The notes under the pieces were generated by a model that saw only the letters and a program-made list of their open reading frames with translations, did not search any database and was not told the origin of the DNA. Both the position numbers and the translations under genes were made by a program. From JBGUXS01 sp045118155 (GTDB taxonomy: Bacteria > Pseudomonadota > Alphaproteobacteria > CAAHEQ01 > UBA3637): a stretch of 19,168 nt of DNA. Shown here piece by piece: positions 8,778 through 15,916 of this stretch (its first letter is position 1; each line of letters begins with the position of its first letter). The DNA lies in contig JBGUXS010000040.1 in the NCBI GenBank assembly GCA_045118155.1, forward strand, positions 1-19,168. Reading direction: 5' to 3'.

Positions 8778-9039
8778 AGACCATATTTAAAACCCTGAAT
8801 GCCGATTCTTCCAGTTGATCCAAATCAAGCTGTTTCCCCGACAACGCATCCACCTTTGTTTGCCAAATTCTTTTTTCTTCTCGGGTCTTGGCTAGGTGTT
8901 CTTCGGCAATTTTAATTTCTTTTTTTAGCTCCCGCATCCGGTACCACCCCCTTTCCCCATGCACGGTGTGATAACCAAAGTATGAAATCATCAATACCGC
9001 AATCAAGGGGAACAATCTAATTTTCACTGGGAATGACAC
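8734..9039 (-). CDS. ftsB: FtsB/DivIC-family cell division protein
   Basis: A 101-residue protein starting at GTG 9039, chosen because SD AAAGGA sits 8 nt upstream; the frame extends further 5' but would run into dnaK. It has the FtsB layout: a short cytoplasmic start, one membrane segment (about residues 9-24), a charged coiled coil (RMRELKKEIKIAEEHL to about residue 65), and the conserved tail LDQLEESAFRVLNMVYEGDSVIF. FtsB proteins bridge FtsL and FtsQ in the periplasm at the division septum. Assignment rests on layout plus the tail motif, since the family diverges strongly. It is divergent from dnaK and overlaps the exported Sel1-like gene downstream. Confidence 0.72.
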   Translation of the reverse strand: MSFPVKIRLFPLIAVLMISYFGYHTVHGERGWYRMRELKKEIKIAEEHLAKTREEKRIWQTKVDALSGKQLDLDQLEESAFRVLNMVYEGDSVIFETDQSD

Positions 9040-9111
9040 GTTTTTTTTCCTTTCTTTTGGCTTATTATCTTCAAAAAAAATGAAAAGAAAAGAAAAAAAT
9101 GACGGGGGGCT

Positions 9112-9140
9112 GTTGCAAAATACAATATTATGACCTATAT
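9112..9140 (+). promoter_or_regulatory. Probable heat-shock (RpoH-type) promoter of dnaKJ
   Basis: GTTG (9112-9115), then 18 nt, then CCTATAT (9134-9140). This matches the heat-shock consensus published for alphaproteobacteria, CTTG-N17/18-CYTATNT, with one mismatch in the -35 box and a perfect -10 box. The same bases can be read as a weak sigma70 promoter (TTGCAA, 17 nt, TATATC), so dual use is possible. It sits 45 nt before the dnaK ATG. Confidence 0.6.
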
Positions 9141-9184
9141 CTCTTTTAGAAAGAAAAATGACAGTGCAATTAAGGAGGGAAAAA

Positions 9185-11083
9185 ATGTCAAAAATCTTAG
9201 GAATCGACTTAGGGACAACCAATTCATGTATGGCGATTATGGATGGAAAAGACGGGAAGATTTTGGAAAACCGTGAAGGGGCCAGAACAACACCATCCAT
9301 GGTGGCTTTTACCACAAAGAACGAACGCCTTGTTGGGCAAGCGGCAAAACGTCAAGCCGTCACCAATCCCGAAGGGACTTTGTTTGCCATTAAACGGCTC
9401 ATCGGGCGGCGGTATAATGATAAAATGGTGGCAAAAGACCGCGATTTAGTCCCTTATCATATTGTGGAAGGGGAAAACGGGGATGCTTGGGTAGATGTTC
9501 ACGGGAAAAAGTATGCCCCTAGCCAAATTTCGGCCTTTGTCTTGCAAAAATTAAAAGAAGATGCTGAAAGTTATTTAGGGGAACCCGTCACACAAGCCAT
9601 CATTACGGTACCGGCTTATTTTGACGATTCTCAACGACAAGCCACCAAAGACGCCGGTAAAATCGCCGGGCTAGAGGTTTTACGGATTATCAATGAACCA
9701 ACGGCGGCGGCTTTGGCCTATGGGTTGGATCAAAAGAAATCCGGAACAATTGCCGTTTATGACCTAGGTGGGGGAACCTTTGATGTATCCATTTTGGAAA
9801 TCGGCGACGGGGTCTTTGAAGTTAAATCCACTAACGGGGATACGTTCTTGGGTGGGGAAGACTTTGATGTTCGGATTATGAACTACTTGGCCGACGAATT
9901 CAAAAAAGAAAACAATATTGATTTAAGAAGTGACCGCTTGGCTCTGCAACGGTTAAAAGAAGCCGCTGAAAAAGCAAAAATTGAATTATCGTCTGCCACC
10001 AGCACCGACATTAACCTGCCCTTTATCACGGCGGATGCCACAGGGCCTAAACATTTAAATATGAACCTGACCCGGGCTAAATTAGAAAGCTTGGTTGAAG
10101 ATTTATTAGATCGGACCAAAGTCCCCATGGAAAAAGCGTTAAAAGATGCGGGCCTCAGCAAAAACCAAATTGACGAAGTGATTTTGGTAGGTGGTATGAC
10201 CCGGATGCCGAAAGTTCAAGAAATCGTCAAAGATTTCTTCGGCAAAGAACCGCATAAAGGGGTTAACCCGGATGAAGTGGTGGCCTATGGGGCCGCGATT
10301 CAAGGGGGGGTCTTAAAAGGCGACGTGAAAGATGTCTTACTGTTGGATGTGACCCCCTTATCTTTAGGGATTGAAACCTTAGGTGGGGTCTTTACTCGGC
10401 TGATTGATCGGAACACCACAATTCCAACCAAGAAAAGCCAAGTATTTTCCACGGCGGAAGATGGGCAAACGGCCGTCACCATTCGGGTCTTCCAAGGGGA
10501 ACGGGAAATGGCCCGGGACAACAAACTCTTAGGGCAATTTGATTTGGTTGGGATTCCCCCTGCTCCGCGTGGCATGCCCCAAATTGAAGTCAGCTTTGAT
10601 ATTGACGCAAACGGTATTGTGAATGTATCGGCCAAAGATAAAGCCACAAACAAAGAACAAAATATTCGGATTCAATCCACGGGGGGCTTATCAGATGCCG
10701 AAATTGAAAAGATGGTGAAAGAAGCCGAAATTCATGCCGAAGATGATAAGAAAATGCGGGAAACGATTGAGGCTAAAAACCAAGCGGAAAGTGCTATTCA
10801 CGCTACCGAAAAGACCTTAAAAGATAACGGGGATAAAATCCCAGAATCAGATAAGACGGCGATTGAAGGCATGATCAGCGACTTAAAAAGCGTCTTAGAC
10901 AGTTCTGATGCCAGCTTGATTAAGGATAAAACCGATGCCCTGTTGCAAGCTTCTATGAAAATCGGCGAAGCTATGTACAAACAACAAGGGGAAGCGACTG
11001 GGGCAGATACCCAAGGCGCCAGCCAACAAGAAGCCCCGAAAGAAGATGTCGTTGATGCAGATTTTGAAGAAGTGAAGAAGTAA
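9185..11083 (+). CDS. dnaK: Molecular chaperone DnaK (Hsp70)
   Basis: ATP-dependent Hsp70 chaperone, 632 residues. The start is ATG 9185 (MSKILGIDLGTTNSC) because SD AAGGAGG lies just upstream at 9172-9178; an in-frame ATG at 9158 would add nine residues absent from the family. The nucleotide-binding domain shows the phosphate loops GIDLGTTNS and DLGGGTFDVSILEIGDG, plus INEPTAAALAYG and the VGGMTRMP adenosine motif. The linker DVLLLDVTPLSLGIETLGG leads into the beta substrate-binding domain and helical lid. The tail ends VVDADFEEVKK, the usual EEV-type end of proteobacterial DnaK. It works with DnaJ, encoded 5 nt downstream, and with GrpE, which is not in the window. Confidence 0.98.
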   Translation: MSKILGIDLGTTNSCMAIMDGKDGKILENREGARTTPSMVAFTTKNERLVGQAAKRQAVTNPEGTLFAIKRLIGRRYNDKMVAKDRDLVPYHIVEGENGDAWVDVHGKKYAPSQISAFVLQKLKEDAESYLGEPVTQAIITVPAYFDDSQRQATKDAGKIAGLEVLRIINEPTAAALAYGLDQKKSGTIAVYDLGGGTFDVSILEIGDGVFEVKSTNGDTFLGGEDFDVRIMNYLADEFKKENNIDLRSDRLALQRLKEAAEKAKIELSSATSTDINLPFITADATGPKHLNMNLTRAKLESLVEDLLDRTKVPMEKALKDAGLSKNQIDEVILVGGMTRMPKVQEIVKDFFGKEPHKGVNPDEVVAYGAAIQGGVLKGDVKDVLLLDVTPLSLGIETLGGVFTRLIDRNTTIPTKKSQVFSTAEDGQTAVTIRVFQGEREMARDNKLLGQFDLVGIPPAPRGMPQIEVSFDIDANGIVNVSAKDKATNKEQNIRIQSTGGLSDAEIEKMVKEAEIHAEDDKKMRETIEAKNQAESAIHATEKTLKDNGDKIPESDKTAIEGMISDLKSVLDSSDASLIKDKTDALLQASMKIGEAMYKQQGEATGADTQGASQQEAPKEDVVDADFEEVKK

Positions 11084-11088
11084 AAAAC

Positions 11089-12237
11089 GTGTCAGATTAT
11101 TACGAGGTTTTGGGCGTTACACGGACGGCGTCGTTTGAGGAAATCAAACGCGCCTTTCGTGCTAAGGCCAAAGAATCGCACCCAGATTATCATCCTAATG
11201 ATCCAAAGGCCGCCGAACGATTCAAGCTTGTCAATGAAGCGTATGAAACCCTAAAAGACCCTCAGAAAAAAGCGGCTTATGACCGTTATGGGCATGATGC
11301 CTATACCCAAGGGATGAATGGCGGGGGCTTTGGCGGTGGATTTGAAGGCTTTAACTTTGGCGGTGGGGGCTTTGAGGGCATTTTTGATGAAATTTTCAGT
11401 GGCTTTACGGGGCGTTCCCGGACCCGGGCTTCTCATGAACAACCTGGGGAAGATGAACGCTTTGACCTAACCATTACCTTGGAAGAAGCTTACACCGGCC
11501 TAAAAAAGAAGATTAAAACACGTTGTTATGCCCCCTGTTCCACGTGTCATGGCAAGGGGGGGGACGGCATAGAAACTTGTTCCACCTGTCAAGGCACAGG
11601 ACGCCTGCACAATCGTCAGGGCTTTTTTGTGGTAGAAACCGAATGTCCGACCTGTCAAGGCACAGGCAAGAAAATCAAGACCCCCTGTTCGGATTGTCGG
11701 GGAACGGGTCGGGTTGTTAAAACCAAAGAATTAGAAGTGAATATTCCCAAAGGGGTTGATACAGGTGTTCGTATGCGCCTTTCTGGCGAAGGGCATGCCG
11801 GGCTTCATGGGGGGCCAGCGGGGGATTTATACGTCTTTTTAACGGTAGAACCGCACCCATTTTTTGACCGTCGTGGGAACGATTTGTATGCGATTGTTCC
11901 TGTTTCTATGACTTTGGCGGCTTTAGGTGGGGAAATTCCTTTAACCCTGATAGATGGCACCGAAGAAACGATTAAAGTGTCCCCAGGCACACAAACCGGG
12001 GAAACCATGCGTCTGAAAGGGAAAGGGATGCCGGTTTTAAAGTCGGGGCAATATGGGGATTTAATTCTATCATTCTTGGTCCAAACCCCGACCGATCTCA
12101 GCCCCGAACAAAAAAATCTGTTAAGGGCGTTTGAAGATGCCTATTTAAAAACCCATAAAACTTCTTCTTCCACCCCTATAAAAGAAGAGGATTTCTTTGA
12201 TAAACTTAAAGGAATTTATAAAAAAATAACGGAATAA
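11089..12237 (+). CDS. dnaJ: Chaperone DnaJ (type I Hsp40)
   Basis: 382-residue DnaK co-chaperone that stimulates ATP hydrolysis and delivers substrates. The start is GTG 11089, five bases after the dnaK stop; the purine-rich end of dnaK supplies the SD. The J-domain (1-70) has YYEVLGV and the essential H31-P-D33. A Gly/Phe linker (77-107) follows. The zinc domain has all four CxxCxGxG motifs, at about C150, C164, C186 and C200. Two beta C-terminal domains complete a type I DnaJ. The last 21 codons plus stop are duplicated downstream at 14801-14865 with only synonymous changes, so the present 3' end may have been supplied by an inserted element. No clear terminator follows directly. Confidence 0.97.
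   Translation: MSDYYEVLGVTRTASFEEIKRAFRAKAKESHPDYHPNDPKAAERFKLVNEAYETLKDPQKKAAYDRYGHDAYTQGMNGGGFGGGFEGFNFGGGGFEGIFDEIFSGFTGRSRTRASHEQPGEDERFDLTITLEEAYTGLKKKIKTRCYAPCSTCHGKGGDGIETCSTCQGTGRLHNRQGFFVVETECPTCQGTGKKIKTPCSDCRGTGRVVKTKELEVNIPKGVDTGVRMRLSGEGHAGLHGGPAGDLYVFLTVEPHPFFDRRGNDLYAIVPVSMTLAALGGEIPLTLIDGTEETIKVSPGTQTGETMRLKGKGMPVLKSGQYGDLILSFLVQTPTDLSPEQKNLLRAFEDAYLKTHKTSSSTPIKEEDFFDKLKGIYKKITE
12173..12237 (+). repeat. Direct repeat copy 1: 3' end of dnaJ (possible left attachment site)
   Basis: The final 65 bp of dnaJ, ending in its stop codon, match 14801-14865 at 63 of 65 positions, spacing 2628 bp. The two differences are 12180 A versus T (Ile codon ATA/ATT) and 12189 G versus A (Glu codon GAG/GAA), both silent. 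Similarity ends sharply at the stop codon on the right and fades in the Ser/Thr-rich codons on the left. This is the boundary expected if an element integrated into the 3' end of dnaJ. Confidence 0.85.
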
Positions 12238-12275
12238 GTTTCCCTATTTTCCTTTCTCGTCCCCTTGGCCCCTTT

Positions 12276-12327
12276 CTATTTCATTTTTTTGCCAAATTTG
12301 TCATTTTTCTGAAATAGGGTTAATTTT
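12276..12327. repeat. 52-bp flanking repeat, copy 1 (contains a 42-bp dyad)
   Basis: Matches 13648-13699 with one mismatch. Positions 12276-12317 form a dyad: outer arms CTATTTCA and TGAAATAG, T-rich spacers, and a central palindrome CAAATTTG on exactly the same centre. The copy covers the last two codons and the stop of the ATPase gene. It could be a protein-binding site, a recombination site or a weak bidirectional terminator for the converging dnaJ and ATPase genes. Confidence 0.85.
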
Positions 12328-13573
12328 CTAAACTATTCTTATCTAGTAAAAAATCTTCCAATCCCATAATTGTGATTCCCTGTTCATCTTGATACGGGCG
12401 AAGAACCTGATCATTCGTGATAATAATTTTTTTAAAACCATCCCTGATTCCAAGTAAGGAATGTTCTTCTTGTTGCCTTTTCTCTTCCGTTTGCAAAGAC
12501 AAAGCCGATTGAATATAATATTGTTTATTTCCTAAACGAGCCACAAAGTCAACTTCTCTGGAACTTTTAAAATACTTGTTTTCTTTTTTCTCAGAGATTT
12601 CAATCACCCCGGCATCCACATTATATCCCCTAATTTTTAATTCATTATAGATAACATTTTCCAGGATATGTGTTTCTTCTGTTTGCCGGAAATTCAAACA
12701 AGCATTTCTAAGGCCCACATCCGTAAAATAGCATTTAAACGGGGTGTTGATATATCTTTTTCCTTTGATATCATATCGTTGCACTTCATTGATAAAAAAG
12801 GCATCTTGTAAATAGTCCATATATTGTTTGATGGTTGATGCCGATAAATTAATTCCCTTCATGCTTTTAAAAGTATTTTCAAGCTTTTGAGGATTCGTTA
12901 AGCATCCAATCCCAGAAGCAATAATTTTGGACAGTTCCTCAAACTCCTCAGTGTTTCTGATATTATTTCTATCAATGATATCTTTTAAGTAAGTTTCTTT
13001 AAAAAGGTTGTTTAAATATTTAATTTTATCCGCCTGTTGTCTATACGTCAAAACCAACGGCATTCCCCCAAAAAGCATATATTGTTCCCATGTCGCCTTC
13101 CAATCTTGCCCAAACAAGGGGTATATTTCTGCAAAACTAAGTGGATAAACCCGGATTTCATCCCCTCGGCCCCTAAATTCCGTCACAATATCCGTTGACA
13201 AAAACTTGGAGTTACTTCCCGTCACATAAACATCCAAATTTTTAAGGTGTAAAAATCCATTCAAGACACTCACAAAATCATCCATCATTTGGATTTCGTC
13301 CAATAAAAGATAATACATGTTTGTATCCTTTAACAGGGACTTAACATAAGCCTGGCATACATCCGGATCCCTGTATTTTGCATCTTCACGGGTATCCAAA
13401 GAAATGTGAATGACATGATCTTTATCGGTCCCATTTTTAAAAAGATGGTCTGCAAAAATTTTTGATAAAAGATATGATTTTCCGCATCGGCGAATACCAC
13501 TGACGATTTTGATCATTCCGTTATGTTTGCGTTCAATCAGTTGATTTAAATAAAAATCCCGTTTAATTTCCAT
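12320..13573 (-). CDS. AAA-family ATPase with DUF4143 C-terminal domain
   Basis: 417-residue P-loop ATPase of the AAA_14/DUF4143 type. Walker A is G26-IRRCGKS33, Walker B is YYLLLDEIQ (D92, E93), and VYVTGSNSKFLS near residue 116 resembles sensor 1. The C-terminal DUF4143 part has the typical helical region (STIKQYMDYLQDAFFI, CYFTDVGLRNA, ENVIYNELKIRGY). It ends in a nuclease-like fold with R-EVDFVA and YYIQS, where the usual EVK is altered, so nuclease activity is doubtful. Such genes are common, often multicopy and sporadic in genomes; their role is not established. Flanked by 52-bp repeats and more AT-rich than its neighbours. ATG 13573 follows GGGGAAAAACA. Confidence 0.88.
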   Translation of the reverse strand: MEIKRDFYLNQLIERKHNGMIKIVSGIRRCGKSYLLSKIFADHLFKNGTDKDHVIHISLDTREDAKYRDPDVCQAYVKSLLKDTNMYYLLLDEIQMMDDFVSVLNGFLHLKNLDVYVTGSNSKFLSTDIVTEFRGRGDEIRVYPLSFAEIYPLFGQDWKATWEQYMLFGGMPLVLTYRQQADKIKYLNNLFKETYLKDIIDRNNIRNTEEFEELSKIIASGIGCLTNPQKLENTFKSMKGINLSASTIKQYMDYLQDAFFINEVQRYDIKGKRYINTPFKCYFTDVGLRNACLNFRQTEETHILENVIYNELKIRGYNVDAGVIEISEKKENKYFKSSREVDFVARLGNKQYYIQSALSLQTEEKRQQEEHSLLGIRDGFKKIIITNDQVLRPYQDEQGITIMGLEDFLLDKNSLEN

Positions 13574-13615
13574 TGTTTTTCCCCATCTTTCGGATAAACA
13601 CTTCTTCTTTGAGAA

Positions 13616-13643
13616 ATTCTATTCTATTTTAAAAAAAGGTCAA
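13616..13643 (-). promoter_or_regulatory. Probable promoter of the AAA/DUF4143 ATPase gene
   Basis: On the minus strand TTGACC (13643-13638), 16 nt, then TAGAAT (13621-13616), each one mismatch from sigma70 consensus. The ATPase ATG is 42 nt beyond the -10 box. Dyad repeat copy 2 begins five bases upstream of the -35, where a regulator could act. Confidence 0.5.
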
Positions 13644-13647
13644 CCAT

Positions 13648-13699
13648 CTATTTCATTTTTTTGCCAAATTTGTCATTTTTCTGAAATAGAGTTAATTTT
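13648..13699. repeat. 52-bp flanking repeat, copy 2 (contains a 42-bp dyad)
   Basis: Second copy of the repeat at 12276-12327, offset 1372 bp, differing at one base. It lies upstream of the ATPase promoter and 38 bp before the ankyrin-gene promoter, so it sits between two divergent transcription units. Confidence 0.85.
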
Positions 13700-13736
13700 T
13701 AGACAAAAAATATCTTTTGGCCACACATTTTTCCCC

Positions 13737-13765
13737 TTGACAAGGGCAGAAAGGGCTATTACAAT
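13737..13765 (+). promoter_or_regulatory. Near-consensus sigma70 promoter for the ankyrin-gene leader
   Basis: Perfect -35 TTGACA (13737-13742), 17-nt spacer, and TACAAT (13760-13765), five of six for the -10. The -35 lies inside a small inverted repeat (CCCTT-GAC-AAGGG, 13734-13746), a possible operator. Predicted transcripts start near 13772 and carry about 220 nt of leader before the ankyrin ATG. Confidence 0.7.
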
Positions 13766-13798
13766 GTGCCTTGTACGTAACCGTAAGAGGGATAAGTA

Positions 13799-13900
<102 letters not shown>

Positions 13901-13995
13901 CTAACACGGGCATGTTGAAAATTTTTCCCTTTGGGATTTTGGACTTCCACGGGGTATTTTTGCCTGCCCTTAGCATTTTACTGAAAGGATAAAAA

Positions 13996-14697
13996 ATGAA
14001 TAAAAAAAATGAAAGAATGGGAGAATGGGAGGATGATATTTTTACAAATCCTTTTGAGAATCTGGATGAAGATACTCCCCCCACACCCAAACCACGGGAA
14101 CTTAAAAGTAAAGATGAAGATACCCCTCGCCCTTTAGAAGAAATTAAACAAATGACTGAAAAGACCATCTGGGGTGCCATAGATTGGAGCAATCAGAACA
14201 ACGCCAAACTTGTCAAAATGTTGTTAAAACATAAAGGGGATCCTAATGCCACAGATGAAAACGGGATACCGGCAGTCGGATTGGCCGTAAAGGCTCACTC
14301 CCCCCTTGCCCTATCCTACTTAATCAAAGCCGGAGCCGACGTTAATGTAATGTATACTGAAGGAGGTAAAACAACAACCCCTTTACAAGAGGCACTGAAT
14401 CCTGGTCAGTATTTGTATGGGACTAAAGACTCTCTAAAAGTGGTCAAATTATTGATTGATGCGGGGGCGGAATTTGATGAAAGGGCTACTAAACTCTACA
14501 ATGAATTATGGGATCCTCCTCTTGAGCCCTGGCAGGAACAGAGTTTTAGCTGGCTTAGAGAAAGAGAACAAACTCGTAAAGCTTATACGGCAATTAGTGG
14601 TTTTATCAACAAGAAATTAAAAATAGATAAAAAAACAAAAACAGGAATAAAGATGACTCGTGCAATCGACCTTTTATCCTCTAAAAAACAGCGGTAA
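13996..14697 (+). CDS. Ankyrin-repeat protein, possible host-interaction effector
   Basis: 233 residues; ATG 13996 with SD AAAGGA 6 nt upstream. An acidic, proline-rich N-terminus (DEDTPPTPKPRE, KDEDTPRP) is followed by about three ankyrin repeats over residues 57-160: KLVKMLLKHKGDPNATDENG, ALSYLIKAGADVNV and LKVVKLLIDAGAEFDE. The lysine-rich C-terminus (INKKLKIDKKTKTGIKM) is unassigned. No signal peptide or membrane segment is seen, so it is cytoplasmic or exported by a dedicated secretion system. Ankyrin proteins in host-associated alphaproteobacteria are often effectors binding eukaryotic proteins, but a role here is inference. It lies in the putative dnaJ-end island behind a repeat-containing leader that could switch its translation. 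Confidence 0.78.
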   Translation: MNKKNERMGEWEDDIFTNPFENLDEDTPPTPKPRELKSKDEDTPRPLEEIKQMTEKTIWGAIDWSNQNNAKLVKMLLKHKGDPNATDENGIPAVGLAVKAHSPLALSYLIKAGADVNVMYTEGGKTTTPLQEALNPGQYLYGTKDSLKVVKLLIDAGAEFDERATKLYNELWDPPLEPWQEQSFSWLREREQTRKAYTAISGFINKKLKIDKKTKTGIKMTRAIDLLSSKKQR

Positions 14698-14722
14698 TAT
14701 TATCTGTTCTTTTTTAGACCTC

Positions 14723-14748
14723 ACGGCCCTTTAAACAAGGGCCGTTTT
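14723..14748 (+). terminator. Rho-independent terminator after the ankyrin gene
   Basis: A perfect 9-bp GC-rich stem, ACGGCCCTT / AAGGGCCGT, with loop TAAAC, followed by a run of four T. It is 25 nt after the ankyrin stop codon. It would also slow minus-strand transcription leaving lptC, though the T tract favours the plus strand. Confidence 0.85.
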
Positions 14749-14800
14749 CAAAGGGTAAGAGACTTTTTTAAGTTCCCTTCCCAAAAACTAATGCCTGCCC

Positions 14801-14865
14801 CCCCTATTAAAGAAGAAGATTTCTTTGATAAACTTAAAGGAATTTATAAAAAAATAACGGAATAA
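14801..14865 (+). pseudogene. Direct repeat copy 2: orphan 3' end of dnaJ (possible right attachment site)
   Basis: Encodes the same final residues as DnaJ (PIKEEDFFDKLKG...) and stops at TAA 14863-14865, but has no J-domain or zinc domain upstream. An ATG at 14792 could open a frame of only some 24 codons, with no SD. The two differences from the intact gene are both silent, so this is a relic of real coding sequence, most simply the original dnaJ end displaced by the island. It lies 13 bp from the convergent lptC stop. Confidence 0.8.
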
Positions 14866-14878
14866 CCCACTTTCTTAT

Positions 14879-15916
14879 TTACCGTTTTTCTTTAAAATCA
14901 GCCGGCATTAATTTACCCTTGATGCGACCGGTTGGGGCGTCTTTGGTTTTCTGCCCTTTAAAGGTTGCCTTACCCGTTATCAAGTTCAAGGTCGCCTGTT
15001 CGGTATTAACGACAGAACCTCCGTGGATCAGCTGAACATTTTTTTCCATTTTCACTAGGCCTGTTTCGGGGATATAGACCCCTTGATCCCCCTTGATTTT
15101 TTGATTTCCCGAAAAAGCCATCACATGGCCGGTCACATCCACTTTAACCACTTCAAACTTATTCGTTTGAGCGTTTTTACGGAACCAAACCACCATCACA
15201 TCCGCAATCAATGTCTTATCCCCTTGTATGGATTTGACATTTTTGTTGAACGTAACAGTACGATTTTTCTGGTCCACCAACGCCCCTTCTTCTGAGGTAA
15301 TAAACACTGGCACCTTTTCGGTATGAATTGTTGTTTTCACATTCTTTTTAAAATCAATCTGTTTCCCTTTATCGTAAATGATAAAGCCATCGGCTTTTAA
15401 AGTCCCTGAAGGCCCTGAAATCACCACGGGGTAACTGCTAGCGGCGGTGCCCGTACGATACTTACACATCACATTTTTGACATCTGCTTTCCACCCATCT
15501 TCGGTCACCAAAGTCATGGGCTGATCAAAGATCACTTCTTCCTGCTTACGATCTGCCAAAGCTGATACTGTTTCCCCTTTTAAAACATTGCCCCCATTCA
15601 TAACGTAAGTTAATTTCGGCCCCGTCAGTTTATAGATTTGCTTTTCGGTATTAACTTCGTGCACCGTATCTGTGGTTACTTTCAGGGGTTGTTCTTTATC
15701 ATCCATCCACAAAAAGCGGATATTTTCCATGGTCACTTCTGTTCCCAATAATTCTTTGGGCCGCATAGACAATATCACTGATTCTTTTTGTTCCCTAAAC
15801 GCTGGCATAACCAAAATCACCGCCCCCACCAAAAAAGCAAATACCGGCAAAATCCGTTTAATCGTTTGCACTCGGCGAGAATGACGCTTTAACCGTCCGC
15901 GGCTGAAAAAGAACAT
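14879..15916 (-). CDS. lptC: LPS transport protein LptC, apparently fused to an LptA/OstA-like domain
   Basis: 345 residues, far longer than a typical LptC (about 190-220). A basic N-terminus and one membrane helix (about 22-42, ILPVFAFLVGAVILVMPAF) anchor it in the inner membrane. Residues ~45-195 read as the LptC domain (PKELLGTEVTMENIRFLWMD, YKLTGPKLTYV, VIISGPSGTLKADGF-like). Residues ~205-330 repeat the short beta-strand pattern of LptA/OstA (NRTVTFNKNVKSIQGD, KVDVTGHVMAFSGNQKIKGD, MEKNVQLIHGG, LNLITGKATFKG). Together they would form part of the periplasmic bridge carrying LPS to the outer membrane. The ATG follows the kdsD stop with no gap. No separate lptA or lptB follows; the next genes downstream are the island and dnaJ. 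The fusion is read from sequence pattern only. Confidence 0.82.
   Translation of the reverse strand: MFFFSRGRLKRHSRRVQTIKRILPVFAFLVGAVILVMPAFREQKESVILSMRPKELLGTEVTMENIRFLWMDDKEQPLKVTTDTVHEVNTEKQIYKLTGPKLTYVMNGGNVLKGETVSALADRKQEEVIFDQPMTLVTEDGWKADVKNVMCKYRTGTAASSYPVVISGPSGTLKADGFIIYDKGKQIDFKKNVKTTIHTEKVPVFITSEEGALVDQKNRTVTFNKNVKSIQGDKTLIADVMVVWFRKNAQTNKFEVVKVDVTGHVMAFSGNQKIKGDQGVYIPETGLVKMEKNVQLIHGGSVVNTEQATLNLITGKATFKGQKTKDAPTGRIKGKLMPADFKEKR

Noticed and set aside
9158..9184. Earlier dnaK start at ATG 9158
   Set aside because: It adds residues absent from DnaK proteins and the strong SD lies downstream of it, directly before ATG 9185.
9040..9315. Upstream extension of the ftsB-like frame to an ATG at 9315
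   Set aside because: It would overlap dnaK and its promoter, and the added residues look non-coding. GTG 9039 has a good SD.
13936..13953. About 17 bp (TTTTGGACTTCCACGG and neighbours) shared with the Cys-rich gene near 2920-2935
   Set aside because: It has no flanking similarity and no symmetry. A single match of this length in 19 kb is somewhat unlikely by chance but not enough to claim a duplication.
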